This document shows positions 9,104-16,271 of a stretch of DNA of 64,000 nucleotides, piece by piece. The notes beneath the pieces were generated by a model. That model was given only the letters and a program-made list of their open reading frames with translations. It was not told where the DNA came from and ran no database searches. The stretch is from positions 1-64,000 of IMG/VR virus record IMGVR_UViG_3300030012_001696, one strand, 5' to 3'. This DNA comes from a virus. Made by a program: the position numbers and the translations under genes. Numbering within the stretch: position 1 is the first letter of the stretch; each line of letters opens with the position of its first letter.

Positions 9104-9504
9104 TATTTTAATTTTAATAAGTGATTAAAAATTATATCTTTTGCTGATTTTGCTTTTTGACGCAACACTTCTGCGTTAGTAGGTGCATCAGGATATACTT
9201 CTCCATACTCTTCATCTGTTAAAGATGTAGGTTCAAACCATTTATCAAATAATTCTTTATTACCATCTAACAATAAATGATATGGAGCTTGTTCTTGTCT
9301 AGCTACATAAAGAATTTGTGCATGTGTATAATCATGTTTTTTTAATAAATTATATCTTTGTTCTGCTTTTCTAGTAGTTGAATCATAACCAATTGCTCCT
9401 TCAGAAATTTTAAAACCATTATCCATTAAAGTTTTTTTTAATTCATTTACTTGTTGTTCATTTTCATAAGGTCCTAATTGAACTGGTCTTTTATCTTGCA
9501 TCAT
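9103..9504 (-). CDS. Conserved phage protein next to TerL
   Basis: A protein of about 133 residues. The likely start is ATG 9504 (MMQDKRPVQLG), which overlaps the TerL stop as ATGATGA, so the genes are translationally coupled. It is mostly helical with a basic C-terminus (SAKDIIFNHLLKLK). I do not recognise the family. Its position between TerL and the endolysin suggests a role in packaging or head completion, which is only an inference. Confidence 0.6.
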   Translation of the reverse strand: MMQDKRPVQLGPYENEQQVNELKKTLMDNGFKISEGAIGYDSTTRKAEQRYNLLKKHDYTHAQILYVARQEQAPYHLLLDGNKELFDKWFEPTSLTDEEYGEVYPDAPTNAEVLRQKAKSAKDIIFNHLLKLK

Positions 9505-11072
9505 GCTACTATCCAACTTTTTGCTTTACGTTTTGGTTTATACCATTTTGGTTTATCTGTTCCATTGTTTGCATAATTAGGCGGAAATGCGTGTAAATTT
9601 GCATAATAAAGTGCTTCAATTGTGTCATCATGCGCCATTCTTGGTCCGAAAGTTACAATTTCGTTAACCAAATCAAACATATTTTCCCTTAAATATAATG
9701 AACCTACAGAAAAAATGCCAGATAAACCTGAATAAATTCTGTTTCTTTTTTGTTGTCCACCTGGTTTTTCAGGTATTACAGCTATATCATAACGATTAAT
9801 TCTTCTTCTTTCATCATTTAATGCTTGAAGAATACTACGATTCATAGCAACATCTTCTACTGTAGCTTGTTTACAATTATATTTTTTATACAACTCAATA
9901 ATATAATCTACTACACCTTTTTTATCTATAATGTTTCCATCAACATCTTTTGCTCCTAATGTAGGAATACTACGATGACGTTCATATTCTAATACATAAC
10001 GATTATTATTTGCATCAACTGCAATTACCATAATTACACTAAAGTCTGCATTTTTTGTATTAATGTCTGTTGCTGGGTCGCATCCAATAAAAGTATTTAC
10101 AGGAGTTTGTACACCATCAATATTAATATATCCTTGACTTTCGCTTTCATTATAATCGTAATAACCTTCCCAATATTTTACGTGTTTTCTACCCCAAACT
10201 GAATCTTCTTCAGATTGTACTTCCATCATATATTCTTGATAAAATTTACTAGGCGTTCCACTATCTTGATAAAACTTTTTCTTTTCTTCTAATTTAGATA
10301 TAGGAAACCAACTATCCCATAATGACGTTCCATCTGGTTGAATTGCTTTATAAGTAATTACTCTCCACGCAAAATCATCTTTGCTTTTTTTACTACGTTC
10401 ATAATTAATGATGAGGTTATTGATAAAGCTATCATAGTGCACAGGAGTGCCATTGACCCGAAGACGACCAGTATGAGGCTCAATAGCAGGATAAACAACA
10501 GCAGTAACGAGATTGCTATTCTTAGCCCGTGCTTCAGCTGTAATAGTATTTGCTTCGTGTTCAAAGTCGTCAAGAATGATGAGGTCGTATCTTTTGTGTA
10601 ATTTAGCACCCCCTCTAATACCCGCAACATTCGATTTACTAATAAGTTTACATCCATTGGCTAACTCCACATCTTCTTCTGTCCATTTTTTTCCCTTCAA
10701 ACTACCAAAGTAGTATTTTATTTTTTCATTGTATTCAAAGTGGTACTTAATATAATCCATATTACCAGTACTTAATTTTTGTGTTGCTGATACCCAAGCG
10801 TAAAACAACATATCGTCTTTTGGACAAAAACAAAAATCTTTAATAATAGAACATTTAGTTAACACAGTTTTTCCGTGTCCTCTAGGTAAAATAACAGCTA
10901 ATTGTTTTACACTATTATCATCAATAGCATCAGCCATTTCGTAATGGAATGGAGGTGTTTCACTCCTCATGAAATCATCGGGAAGAAAAAGTTTACCAAA
11001 AGCTATTAAGTCTTTACTTGCTAGTTTTAGTGCTTTTTCTGCTTTGCTTACGTTGTTCTTGTTTATGTTCAT
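9501..11072 (-). CDS. terL: Terminase large subunit
   Basis: A 523-residue packaging motor. The ATPase domain has the Walker A variant P63-RGHGKT-69 and the Walker B LIILD168-D169-FEHEA. The C-terminal nuclease domain shows GCD332-PATD, the first acidic residue of the RNase H-like site, and a later MAHDDTIEALYYA block. Length is normal. The N-terminus overlaps the 75-residue gene upstream by 59 bases. Together with the portal it pumps DNA into capsids and cuts concatemers. Several short frames on the other strand inside this gene are shadows. Confidence 0.95.
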   Translation of the reverse strand: MNINKNNVSKAEKALKLASKDLIAFGKLFLPDDFMRSETPPFHYEMADAIDDNSVKQLAVILPRGHGKTVLTKCSIIKDFCFCPKDDMLFYAWVSATQKLSTGNMDYIKYHFEYNEKIKYYFGSLKGKKWTEEDVELANGCKLISKSNVAGIRGGAKLHKRYDLIILDDFEHEANTITAEARAKNSNLVTAVVYPAIEPHTGRLRVNGTPVHYDSFINNLIINYERSKKSKDDFAWRVITYKAIQPDGTSLWDSWFPISKLEEKKKFYQDSGTPSKFYQEYMMEVQSEEDSVWGRKHVKYWEGYYDYNESESQGYINIDGVQTPVNTFIGCDPATDINTKNADFSVIMVIAVDANNNRYVLEYERHRSIPTLGAKDVDGNIIDKKGVVDYIIELYKKYNCKQATVEDVAMNRSILQALNDERRRINRYDIAVIPEKPGGQQKRNRIYSGLSGIFSVGSLYLRENMFDLVNEIVTFGPRMAHDDTIEALYYANLHAFPPNYANNGTDKPKWYKPKRKAKSWIVA

Positions 11073-11241
11073 TTTCCATGAACTCTACGAATTTGTCTTT
11101 GTCTTTTTTCATAACGATATATTTATCTAAAATATTATCTATCATTACAATATGTTGTTGAAGTTGCATAAGGTGTAGCTCTATGCCTTTTATAGCACGA
11201 ACCATATCGCCTTTAGTTACCCCTTTTCTTTGTATCGGCAT
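11014..11241 (-). CDS. Small helical protein overlapping terL
   Basis: A 75-residue charged, helical protein (ELHLMQLQQHIVMIDNILDKY), ending in a Lys/Ser-rich tail that overlaps the first 59 bases of terL in another frame. The sequence looks like a real protein rather than a shadow: it has a coherent amphipathic heptad pattern and tight spacing to the upstream gene. Function is unknown; a small terminase-associated factor is possible. Confidence 0.55.
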   Translation of the reverse strand: MPIQRKGVTKGDMVRAIKGIELHLMQLQQHIVMIDNILDKYIVMKKDKDKFVEFMENEHKQEQRKQSRKSTKTSK

Positions 11242-11247
11242 AATCTC

Positions 11248-11514
11248 CTACCATTTAACTTTATTAGCCCAATAAGCTGCTGACATCTTACCTTTTTTAA
11301 TATTTTTTCTATGTCTAGCTTTAAACGATTTAGCTCTTTTAGTCATAGTTCTATCACCAGTTTTCCCTTGTTGACCAAATCTAATAGTTTTAATTTTACT
11401 ACCTTCTTTTGCTACAACAATGTGAGATTTTGTTTTGTGACTAGGAGTTCGTTTAGGTTTATTATAACCCGATACACCAGCTCGTTTGAGTCTTGGGTCT
11501 TTTTTTCTACTCAT
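11248..11514 (-). CDS. Small basic protein, DUF6321-like
   Basis: An 88-residue strongly basic protein. It contains KRTPSHKTKSHIVVAKEG, KTIRFGQQGKTG and the ending KARHRKNIKKGKMSAAYWANKVKW. From memory this matches the DUF6321-type family that is widespread in marine phages and some large viruses; function unknown. It is the first of four overlapping tiny basic genes upstream of terL. Such proteins could be DNA-condensing or virion proteins, but this is speculation. Confidence 0.7.
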   Translation of the reverse strand: MSRKKDPRLKRAGVSGYNKPKRTPSHKTKSHIVVAKEGSKIKTIRFGQQGKTGDRTMTKRAKSFKARHRKNIKKGKMSAAYWANKVKW

Positions 11515-11651
11515 GTTCCTTGTCCTCTATAACGTTTTTTGTAATAGTTTTTACTACCTTTAGTTCCATATTTTGTTCTATGGCTTTGACCTTGTCTGGT
11601 TTTTTTCTTACCATTCGTGTGTCTTTTAACTTGTGGTCGTAAACCTCTCAT
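11511..11651 (-). CDS. Tiny basic protein (46 aa), paralogue in module B
   Basis: A 46-residue protein, MRGLRPQVKRHTNGKKKTRQG..., ending KRYRGQGT; stop overlaps the next start (ATGA). A clear homologue lies at 59543-59686 with the same HTNGKKKTRQG core and a YRGQGK ending, in a different neighbourhood. Conservation of the peptide between diverged modules shows that this short frame is a real gene. Function unknown. Confidence 0.7.
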   Translation of the reverse strand: MRGLRPQVKRHTNGKKKTRQGQSHRTKYGTKGSKNYYKKRYRGQGT

Positions 11652-11830
11652 CGTTTCTTTTTACGTTTTTTAGCAGTTTTAGCGGCTCTTTTGAAATTAG
11701 CTGCAGTAGGAGCGCCTTTGCTTCCAGGTTTTCTCATACGTTCTCCTGAACCTGCTTTAATACGTTTACGCTTTGCATGTATGTTAGCGTATAATCCTTT
11801 CTTTTTACTTTTTCTTTTTTTTACTGGCAC
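11648..11830 (-). CDS. Small basic protein of marine phage type
   Basis: A 60-residue Lys/Arg-rich protein with KKKGLYANIHAKRKRIKAGS and MRKPGSKGAPTAANFKRAAKTAK. I remember closely similar proteins as common, uncharacterised genes in marine phage metagenomes. It overlaps the genes on both sides by a few bases. A nucleic-acid-binding role is plausible from charge alone and not shown. Confidence 0.7.
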   Translation of the reverse strand: MPVKKRKSKKKGLYANIHAKRKRIKAGSGERMRKPGSKGAPTAANFKRAAKTAKKRKKKR

Positions 11831-11918
11831 GTTTCATACCTTTTTTTCTACCTGCAGCTTTTGCTTTTTTAGAGGGTCTACCTCTCTTACTTCCGTAAGT
11901 ACCTTTTCCATATGGCAT
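11805..11918 (-). CDS. Tiny basic protein (37 aa)
   Basis: A 37-residue peptide starting MPYGKGTYGSKRGRPSKKAK and ending in a run of lysines. GGGAGAATTAAA precedes the ATG at 11918, giving a usable ribosome-binding site. The 3' end overlaps the next basic gene by 26 bases in another frame. The opening MPYGKGTYGS.RGRPSKK is familiar from marine phages. Function unknown. Confidence 0.6.
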   Translation of the reverse strand: MPYGKGTYGSKRGRPSKKAKAAGRKKGMKRASKKKKK

Positions 11919-11919
11919 T

Positions 11920-12807
11920 TTAATTCTCCCAACAGTTTATTTTATCTTTAGTAAATTCCATTGTTATCCACCCAGTTCGTTGTATTCCATAAAAAGAATA
12001 TCTTGCATAATCTGCGTAGCGTAAAAATGAACCTCCTCTAATATACCACTTTCTTTTTAAAGTTTCCAGACCTTCTTCATCAATAGTTAAAGAATCTATA
12101 GGTTTGCAATATAGTTGGTGATTATGTCCTAAGAAAAATACATCCCCATCACTATACACTGATGCCATTTTATCTAATTCAGTATCACCATTTTTAGCAC
12201 CACTTTTACCATGTCCACTAACCATGTACCAGTCTTTACCTTGTATTGTAATACGTGCATATCCAGGTAATCTATAGTAAGGAACACCCATTTCACTTGC
12301 TAATGTTTTGCAAATATCAAAGTCTAATATATTAAAACTTCGTAAATAATCATGATTACCACCACGAATAAACAAACATTTATCAGCAATTGGTTGTACC
12401 AATTTTAAAAATGCTAAGTATTGTTGTTCGGGTGTCATACATTGTCCACGTTGATTAATGTTATAGTTAGGCGGTATAAGTTCTATCATATCACCATTAC
12501 CAAACCATCGTGCATTTGGGTCTTCGTAAATAATTTTTATAGCTTCTTGGAACTTTTTTAAATCAAATTCGTTAGCACCTACGTGTACATCCGTTAATCC
12601 GTGCACTCTAAGTTTTTCATCGCTATCAACAGCAAATACTTTACCTGGTTCTATTTCTAATTTGTCATACTCTTTTACATCACTAGGTATAGGTATTGAA
12701 AACCATTTACCACACGATTTACAACTAAATTGTTGTTTGACAGTATCTTTATTTCGTTTCTTGCCCTCTTTTTTAGTGAGCATACTACTACAATGTGGAC
12801 AAATCAT
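11920..12807 (-). CDS. Zinc-ribbon metallophosphoesterase
   Basis: A 295-residue protein. An N-terminal zinc ribbon (C3-x2-C6 and C29-x2-C32) precedes a calcineurin-type phosphoesterase domain with all motif blocks: D73-x-H75, GNGD106, GNH152-D, GH199G and GH228-x-H230. These residues would bind two metal ions and hydrolyse phosphomono- or diesters. Such genes next to terminase are known in several phages, but the substrate is unknown; the zinc ribbon suggests a nucleic acid partner. It follows the TerS-like gene with a one-base overlap. Confidence 0.8.
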   Translation of the reverse strand: MICPHCSSMLTKKEGKKRNKDTVKQQFSCKSCGKWFSIPIPSDVKEYDKLEIEPGKVFAVDSDEKLRVHGLTDVHVGANEFDLKKFQEAIKIIYEDPNARWFGNGDMIELIPPNYNINQRGQCMTPEQQYLAFLKLVQPIADKCLFIRGGNHDYLRSFNILDFDICKTLASEMGVPYYRLPGYARITIQGKDWYMVSGHGKSGAKNGDTELDKMASVYSDGDVFFLGHNHQLYCKPIDSLTIDEEGLETLKRKWYIRGGSFLRYADYARYSFYGIQRTGWITMEFTKDKINCWEN

Positions 12808-13583
12808 TAGTCCTCCTGTGTTGTTTCTGGTAATATTTTGCGTTGAGCACCTTCTATTTCATCAGGACTAAACCCTTGAAACAATCCTACTACACCTGTT
12901 TCTACTTTTTTAACTTGATTGCCTAACGTACCTATAGCTTTACCTAATTCTTTAATAGATTGTAATGCTATGTTTTGGTCTTCGCTAGTATCAGCTAGTT
13001 GTTTCAACGAACCTAATATGTATGCGTGGTCAATGCCTAGTTCTTTAGCTACTTCTTTAGAAGTTTTTTCTATTTCACTCATTACTCGCTCCTGTTTTAG
13101 TAATATTACTGCTTTTTTACGTGCAGTATTACGATTTTTTTCAGTAAACGCTTTCATATAAGCACTTACAGCATCCTTTCCAACTGCGACGCTAGTCGCA
13201 AAAATTTTTTCTTTATTGGTACACTTCGTGCGTTGTTTAACTCTTTTGTTTGTATTTTTAATTTTTTGTGAAAATGTGTATCTATTAGGGTGTTTGGCAA
13301 AATCGGTATCCATATATGTCTTTGCACTTCTTATAAATGTACCAACAACAGTTCTGACATAACCATCATTACTAGAATAGTTTTTGCTATCCTTCGGATG
13401 GTGCAGATTTTCAGATACTTTTAATAATTGTATTATGCGCCCATCATCGCTAAGTACCCAATCGCCCTCTCGCCCTTTTCTCCAATCTTTAACAAGAGGG
13501 GTCACTGGATAAGTTTCTCTAAATTCTTCAGTATTATCGTAAATGTAATGACGTACTCGTTTGATAACCTTACTTTGTGGCAT
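12807..13583 (-). CDS. Terminase small subunit-like protein
   Basis: A 258-residue protein. Residues about 120-220 (KEKIFATSVAVGKDAVSAYMKAF, ARKKAVILLKQERVMSEIEK, IDHAYILGSLKQLAD, ALQSIKELGKAIGT) follow the order seen in Terminase_2-type small subunits: a DNA-binding helix-turn-helix, then oligomerisation helices. The first 110 residues are an extra domain that I do not recognise. Three genes separate it from TerL, which is farther than usual. It would recognise the packaging site. Confidence 0.65.
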   Translation of the reverse strand: MPQSKVIKRVRHYIYDNTEEFRETYPVTPLVKDWRKGREGDWVLSDDGRIIQLLKVSENLHHPKDSKNYSSNDGYVRTVVGTFIRSAKTYMDTDFAKHPNRYTFSQKIKNTNKRVKQRTKCTNKEKIFATSVAVGKDAVSAYMKAFTEKNRNTARKKAVILLKQERVMSEIEKTSKEVAKELGIDHAYILGSLKQLADTSEDQNIALQSIKELGKAIGTLGNQVKKVETGVVGLFQGFSPDEIEGAQRKILPETTQED

Positions 13584-13848
13584 TCTTTTTTTCTAGTTGT
13601 TTATGTAATGATTCAATCAAAAACATTACTTGTTTTGGTATAAAATACTTTGTTCCGTTGATTTCTATAGGTACACTACTAGTTCCCTCGTCTGCATCCA
13701 TATCGTCTATTTCATTTAGTACATAACCTTCTTCTTCTATTTCAGATATAAGTATTTTTTCTAGCTTTACAAGCTTTTGTATATGTTCAAGTATTTTAAC
13801 TTGCTCTTTATACGGCAACTTGCCTAGCCATTTTATTGCTATTCCCAT
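13570..13848 (-). CDS. Hypothetical acidic helical protein
   Basis: About 92 residues from the preferred ATG at 13848 (MGIAIKWLGKLPYKEQ), which has AAGGA in front; a GTG at 13878 in frame is an alternative. It is a helical protein with an acidic middle (EIDDMDADEG) and a basic end, overlapping the TerS-like gene by 14 bases. I do not recognise it. Confidence 0.6.
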   Translation of the reverse strand: MGIAIKWLGKLPYKEQVKILEHIQKLVKLEKILISEIEEEGYVLNEIDDMDADEGTSSVPIEINGTKYFIPKQVMFLIESLHKQLEKKNATK

Positions 13849-13935
13849 TGATTTTCCTTGACAAACTTTAGAAAACACCTTATTTTTAAGCTACCAAGTA
13901 GCTACTAAACAGATAACTAAGTTATATAACTAGTT

Positions 13936-14118
13936 CTATTTCTTTTTCTTTGGTACTTTCTTTTTCTTTAACTCGGCAGCTGCTCGTTCTTTTTCAGCTA
14001 AAATATCTAAGACAGCTTCTTCAAGCATCTCTTGTTCTCTTTGTTCAGCTAATTCAGCTTCTCGTCTAGCTACACCAGTTAAACCAGTCTTTTCTAAGTC
14101 TTTAGTTGTATACGTCAT
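13936..14118 (-). CDS. Hypothetical charged small protein
   Basis: A 60-residue, almost entirely helical, charged protein (EAELAEQREQEMLEEAVLDILAEKERAAAELKKK) ending in a Lys cluster. It is the most upstream gene of this minus-strand block and faces the early region divergently. Ribosome-binding sequence is poor. It could be a small coiled-coil factor; function unknown. Confidence 0.55.
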   Translation of the reverse strand: MTYTTKDLEKTGLTGVARREAELAEQREQEMLEEAVLDILAEKERAAAELKKKKVPKKKK

Positions 14119-14235
14119 AATATAACTTATGTATAACCCATGTTATTTCCAAGAAAAAATATAGCATTTTGAAATGGACCTATATACACACACCCTACCC
14201 CCCTTCGGTGGGTTTCGGTTTTTGTAGTTTACGTT
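14119..14235. promoter_or_regulatory. Divergent intergenic region
   Basis: This gap separates minus-strand late genes from plus-strand early genes and should hold divergent promoters. I find no good sigma70-type -35/-10 pair on either strand. It contains an imperfect C/G-rich hairpin with a UUCG loop near 14197-14212, followed on the plus strand by GTTTCGGTTTTT, which looks terminator-like although it precedes an early gene. Lack of host-type promoters would fit transcription by a phage polymerase. Confidence 0.4.
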
Positions 14236-14544
14236 ATGAGTGAAAATATATCTCAAGACCTAGTAAATGATGTGCCTAGTGAAGTAAAAGAACTTGTTAA
14301 TGACTTAACAAAGAAGTACTTTGCGAATGCTCAGCAGATTACTAAGATGCAAGCTATGGGTGTTAGAACCAAGATTCAACCATGGCAATTATCAAGTCAG
14401 TTCAAAGCAGACATTCAATTAGTTACTCAAGAACTTACTCGTTTCTACATGACACCTCAGCGTGTTAATGACAATGAGTCAAGACTGAGCACTCTTGAAA
14501 GTAAGCTAGACTCACTGATAGATGCATTGAAGCCGCCTAAATAA
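14236..14544 (+). CDS. First early gene, hypothetical
   Basis: A 102-residue protein (MSENISQDLVNDVPSEVKELV...), helical, with a C-terminal heptad stretch NDNESRLSTLESKLDSLIDAL. The ATG at 14236 has no Shine-Dalgarno sequence in front, unlike nearly all its neighbours, so it may be translated from a short leader. It is the first gene on the plus strand. Not recognised; an early regulator is possible. Confidence 0.6.
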   Translation: MSENISQDLVNDVPSEVKELVNDLTKKYFANAQQITKMQAMGVRTKIQPWQLSSQFKADIQLVTQELTRFYMTPQRVNDNESRLSTLESKLDSLIDALKPPK

Positions 14545-14549
14545 GCGGA

Positions 14550-14694
14550 GGTCCCAAGTTTTAGGGTTGTACTTGGTTAATCAACAGCCCTAACCTATCT
14601 AACTCTCTACTCTTTGAAGTTATAGTTACTTAGGTTTTTAGAATTATCTACTATTAATATTAACATATGGCAGTAGATTGTGAGTAGAGGGACC
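14550..14694 (+). ncRNA. Structured RNA candidate with closing stem
   Basis: Nested, compatible inverted repeats: GGTCCC 14550-14555 with GGGACC 14689-14694; a 10-pair hairpin TTAGGGTTGT 14561-14570 with ACAGCCCTAA 14584-14593 (one G-U); CTCTACTC 14605-14612 with GAGTAGAG 14682-14689; and ATCTACT 14646-14652 with AGTAGAT 14672-14678. Together they give a branched fold closed by its ends. No reading frame of note overlaps. It could be the 3' end or leader of an early transcript. Strand is assumed from the neighbouring genes. Confidence 0.55.
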
Positions 14695-14703
14695 ATAATA
14701 GTC

Positions 14704-14727
14704 GTATTATCGGAGGAGAGGTAATAC
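14704..14727 (+). promoter_or_regulatory. Hairpin presenting GGAGGAGA in its loop
   Basis: GTATTATC (14704-14711) pairs fully with GGTAATAC (14720-14727, one G-U), leaving an eight-base loop GGAGGAGA. The loop is a strong match to the anti-Shine-Dalgarno end of 16S rRNA, yet no reading frame starts at a usable distance. It may be a ribosome stand-by or decoy element, or a protein-binding hairpin. Confidence 0.5.
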
Positions 14728-14909
14728 CCGCATATATATACACATTATGTGGATAACATGGGGATAAACATAAATCCTCTTTAAAGAGCTTCTGTAATAA
14801 CTATCACGACGTCGTAGCTTACCGAAAGGTTGAAGCGGTCAATATAGTTAGAATACGGCTATTATAGACATATTCTGAATAAACATATAACTATGAAATG
14901 GAGTGAACT
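14728..14909 (+). other. Non-coding early segment with short hairpins
   Basis: No frame longer than a few codons. It holds a palindrome CTCTTTAAAGAG (14777-14788) and a small ACC-GAAA-GGT hairpin near 14821-14830. AT-rich stretches follow up to the ribosome-binding site GGAG before 14910. Possibly a continuation of the structured leader. Confidence 0.4.
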
Positions 14910-15083
14910 ATGACTAAAGAAGTAATAAAAGAAATTGGTAATGTATTAACTAGTGGTTATCTTAACAATAATAAAGTGTTTACTATCTTATCTTTATTAG
15001 TGGCGAATGGTGACGCTAATGCGGATATGAACATGGAGGAAATTGATAGAGTCCTTCGTGAGCATTTTACTATCAAAAACTAA
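14910..15083 (+). CDS. Small early protein (57 aa)
   Basis: A 57-residue frame, MTKEVIKEIGNVLTSGYL..., preceded by GGAGTG seven bases before the ATG. Composition is ordinary protein-like with two helices and no low-complexity stretch. Too short for most gene finders. It lies between structured non-coding segments. Function unknown. Confidence 0.6.
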   Translation: MTKEVIKEIGNVLTSGYLNNNKVFTILSLLVANGDANADMNMEEIDRVLREHFTIKN

Positions 15084-15188
15084 ATTATGAGGGAGTAGGT
15101 AGAGCGACTAAGCAATCATTATATATACCATTAGTTAGTTCACTTCTCCTACTTCCTTATATTAATCTATAACTTACATGGAGGTCCT

Positions 15189-15341
15189 ATGTATATTAGA
15201 TTAGAAAAGTCCTTTAATGACTATCTTAGGATAAGTTATGAAGGCAATGGTATGTGGTATTATCGTTGGAATGGTCTAGTTCCAAATGATAATGTTGATA
15301 CCTGGACTATGATTGATGTAGTCCTAGCCTTTCTTAAATGA
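15189..15341 (+). CDS. Small early protein (50 aa)
   Basis: A 50-residue frame, MYIRLEKSFNDYLRISYEGNG..., with a strong GGAGGT eight bases upstream. It is rich in aromatic residues (GMWYYRWNG) and looks like a small folded domain. It directly precedes the long structured non-coding stretch. Not recognised. Confidence 0.6.
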   Translation: MYIRLEKSFNDYLRISYEGNGMWYYRWNGLVPNDNVDTWTMIDVVLAFLK

Positions 15342-15790
15342 AGGGCTTTAGAAAAAGTTTTCGTTTACTCAACGATGTCTAGAGTCGGGTGTATATGCTC
15401 GTTACATAAAACTCAGAAATGAGTATAAAGTCAGAAATGGCGACATTATCTTCGGATAGTGTTTATGTATAAAATTGGAATATCAATTATGGCGTACAGA
15501 TTCTCTCCTCGGTGAAAGCCAGGGTTTATCTAGATGTAATTGACTAGCACGATAGGGGTGTTAGTTGAGTTGGAAACAGCAATAAGAAAATCCAAAAGAT
15601 AATGAGTTAAGTGTCGTTGCGGTACTTGTTATCAGTCAGCATAGGTGAATGTCGTAGAAATACACAATCATCGTAGCTAGGACTACTTAAAACTCTAGAT
15701 AACGACTAGAGACGGTAGGAAGTACTTATACTATTCACTTCTCAAAAGGAAGTGAGGTATATAATTTTGTGCGGTACTTTCACATGACCC
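15342..15790 (+). ncRNA. Large structured RNA candidate 1
   Basis: About 450 bases without a credible frame but packed with hairpins. A clear three-way junction spans 15403-15469: closing stem TACATAAA/TTTATGTA (15403-15410 with 15462-15469), ACTCA-GAAA-TGAGT (15411-15424), and a seven-pair stem with a C(UUCG)G tetraloop (15444-15461). Further on are GGT-GAAA-GCC (15511-15520), CTCTAG/CTAGAG (15693-15711), and a long irregular hairpin 15727-15761 enclosed by AAGTAC/GTACTT (15720-15725 with 15774-15779). GNRA and UUCG loops are typical of stable RNA. It may be a giant ornate RNA of the GOLLD/ROOL kind, but I cannot match a known family. Confidence 0.6.
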
Positions 15791-15796
15791 TTACTT

Positions 15797-15805
15797 TGCT
15801 ATAAT
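15797..15805 (+). promoter_or_regulatory. Extended -10 promoter TGCTATAAT
   Basis: A perfect extended -10 element, TG-N-TATAAT. The upstream -35 position (CTTTCA, 15777-15782, 17-base spacer) matches the consensus poorly, as is common for extended -10 promoters. Transcription would begin near 15812, two bases before the first strand of the long closing stem of the downstream RNA. This is the best host-type promoter seen in the window. Confidence 0.65.
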
Positions 15806-15811
15806 ATACAA

Positions 15812-16271
15812 ACGTATTAACGTAAAAACTAATATCAAGCATATATAACAAAAGGAAAAGTCACAAAACGTTTTAAATCAAAAATGTTCTTGTTGTTGTC
15901 TGAAATACGATAGCTTCTAGTTGCCCCCAAAGCGCTAGAAAATTGACAAACAGCCAAGTTGGTCTAATTAACCATTAGTTGGAGCGGTAGCTTCGGATTG
16001 AGCTTAGTAGTCGGTTAACAGATTAAAACGATAAGAGTGATTAGCTATACTAATTGAACATGACATCGCAGTATGTAGGCAACTATAACTGGATAAAAGA
16101 CTTAAGGGTAGAAATCCGTACGGGTCTCAAGGAGATGTTGGTAAAGGTGTAATCTCAACCTTTGCAATACTTACTCAAAGAATTATTTGATGGTATATTA
16201 ATGTGTTGATTTCCCAAAGTATATTTTATACGTTAATATCTACAACATTTGTTAGTGATTGTAGTGTTTTT
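15812..16271 (+). ncRNA. Large structured RNA candidate 2 (about 460 nt)
   Basis: A non-coding unit with its own promoter and terminator-like end. The 5' end, GTATTAACGTA (15814-15824), pairs over 11 positions (one G-U) with TACGTTAATAT (16229-16239), closing a domain of about 400 bases. Inside are TTCTAG/CTAGAA (15915-15940), a nested CCAA/TTGG plus CTAAT/ATTAG hairpin (15954-15982), AGAC/GTCT (16098-16127), and GTAAAGGT/ACCTTTGC (16141-16165). End-to-end closing stems are typical of large ornate phage RNAs. The one frame over its end (minus strand, 16277-16465) is a shadow. Family unknown. Confidence 0.62.
16240..16271 (+). terminator. Intrinsic terminator-like hairpin
   Basis: CTACAA (16240-16245) pairs with TTGTAG (16259-16264), followed by TGTTTTT. 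It lies directly behind the 3' strand of the long closing stem of the structured RNA and is a natural end for that transcript. The stem is short, so readthrough is likely. Confidence 0.45.

Noticed and set aside
10338-10713. Several frames of 66-99 residues inside terL on both strands
   Set aside because: The region shows intact TerL motifs in its own frame; the others lack start signals.
14197-14225. True terminator in front of the first early gene
   Set aside because: The stem has a mismatch and the position between divergent genes makes termination on the plus strand odd; kept only as a note in the intergenic entry.
15690-15720. Possible group I intron core (GACTAGAGACGG resembles an R element)
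   Set aside because: The bases are better explained by the perfect CTCTAG/CTAGAG hairpin, no S element was found at a suitable distance and there is no interrupted gene.
16132-16163. H-type pseudoknot from GAGAT/ATCTC and AAAGGT/ACCTTT
   Set aside because: The linker across the first stem would be only one base; a simple eight-pair hairpin GTAAAGGT/ACCTTTGC is more likely.
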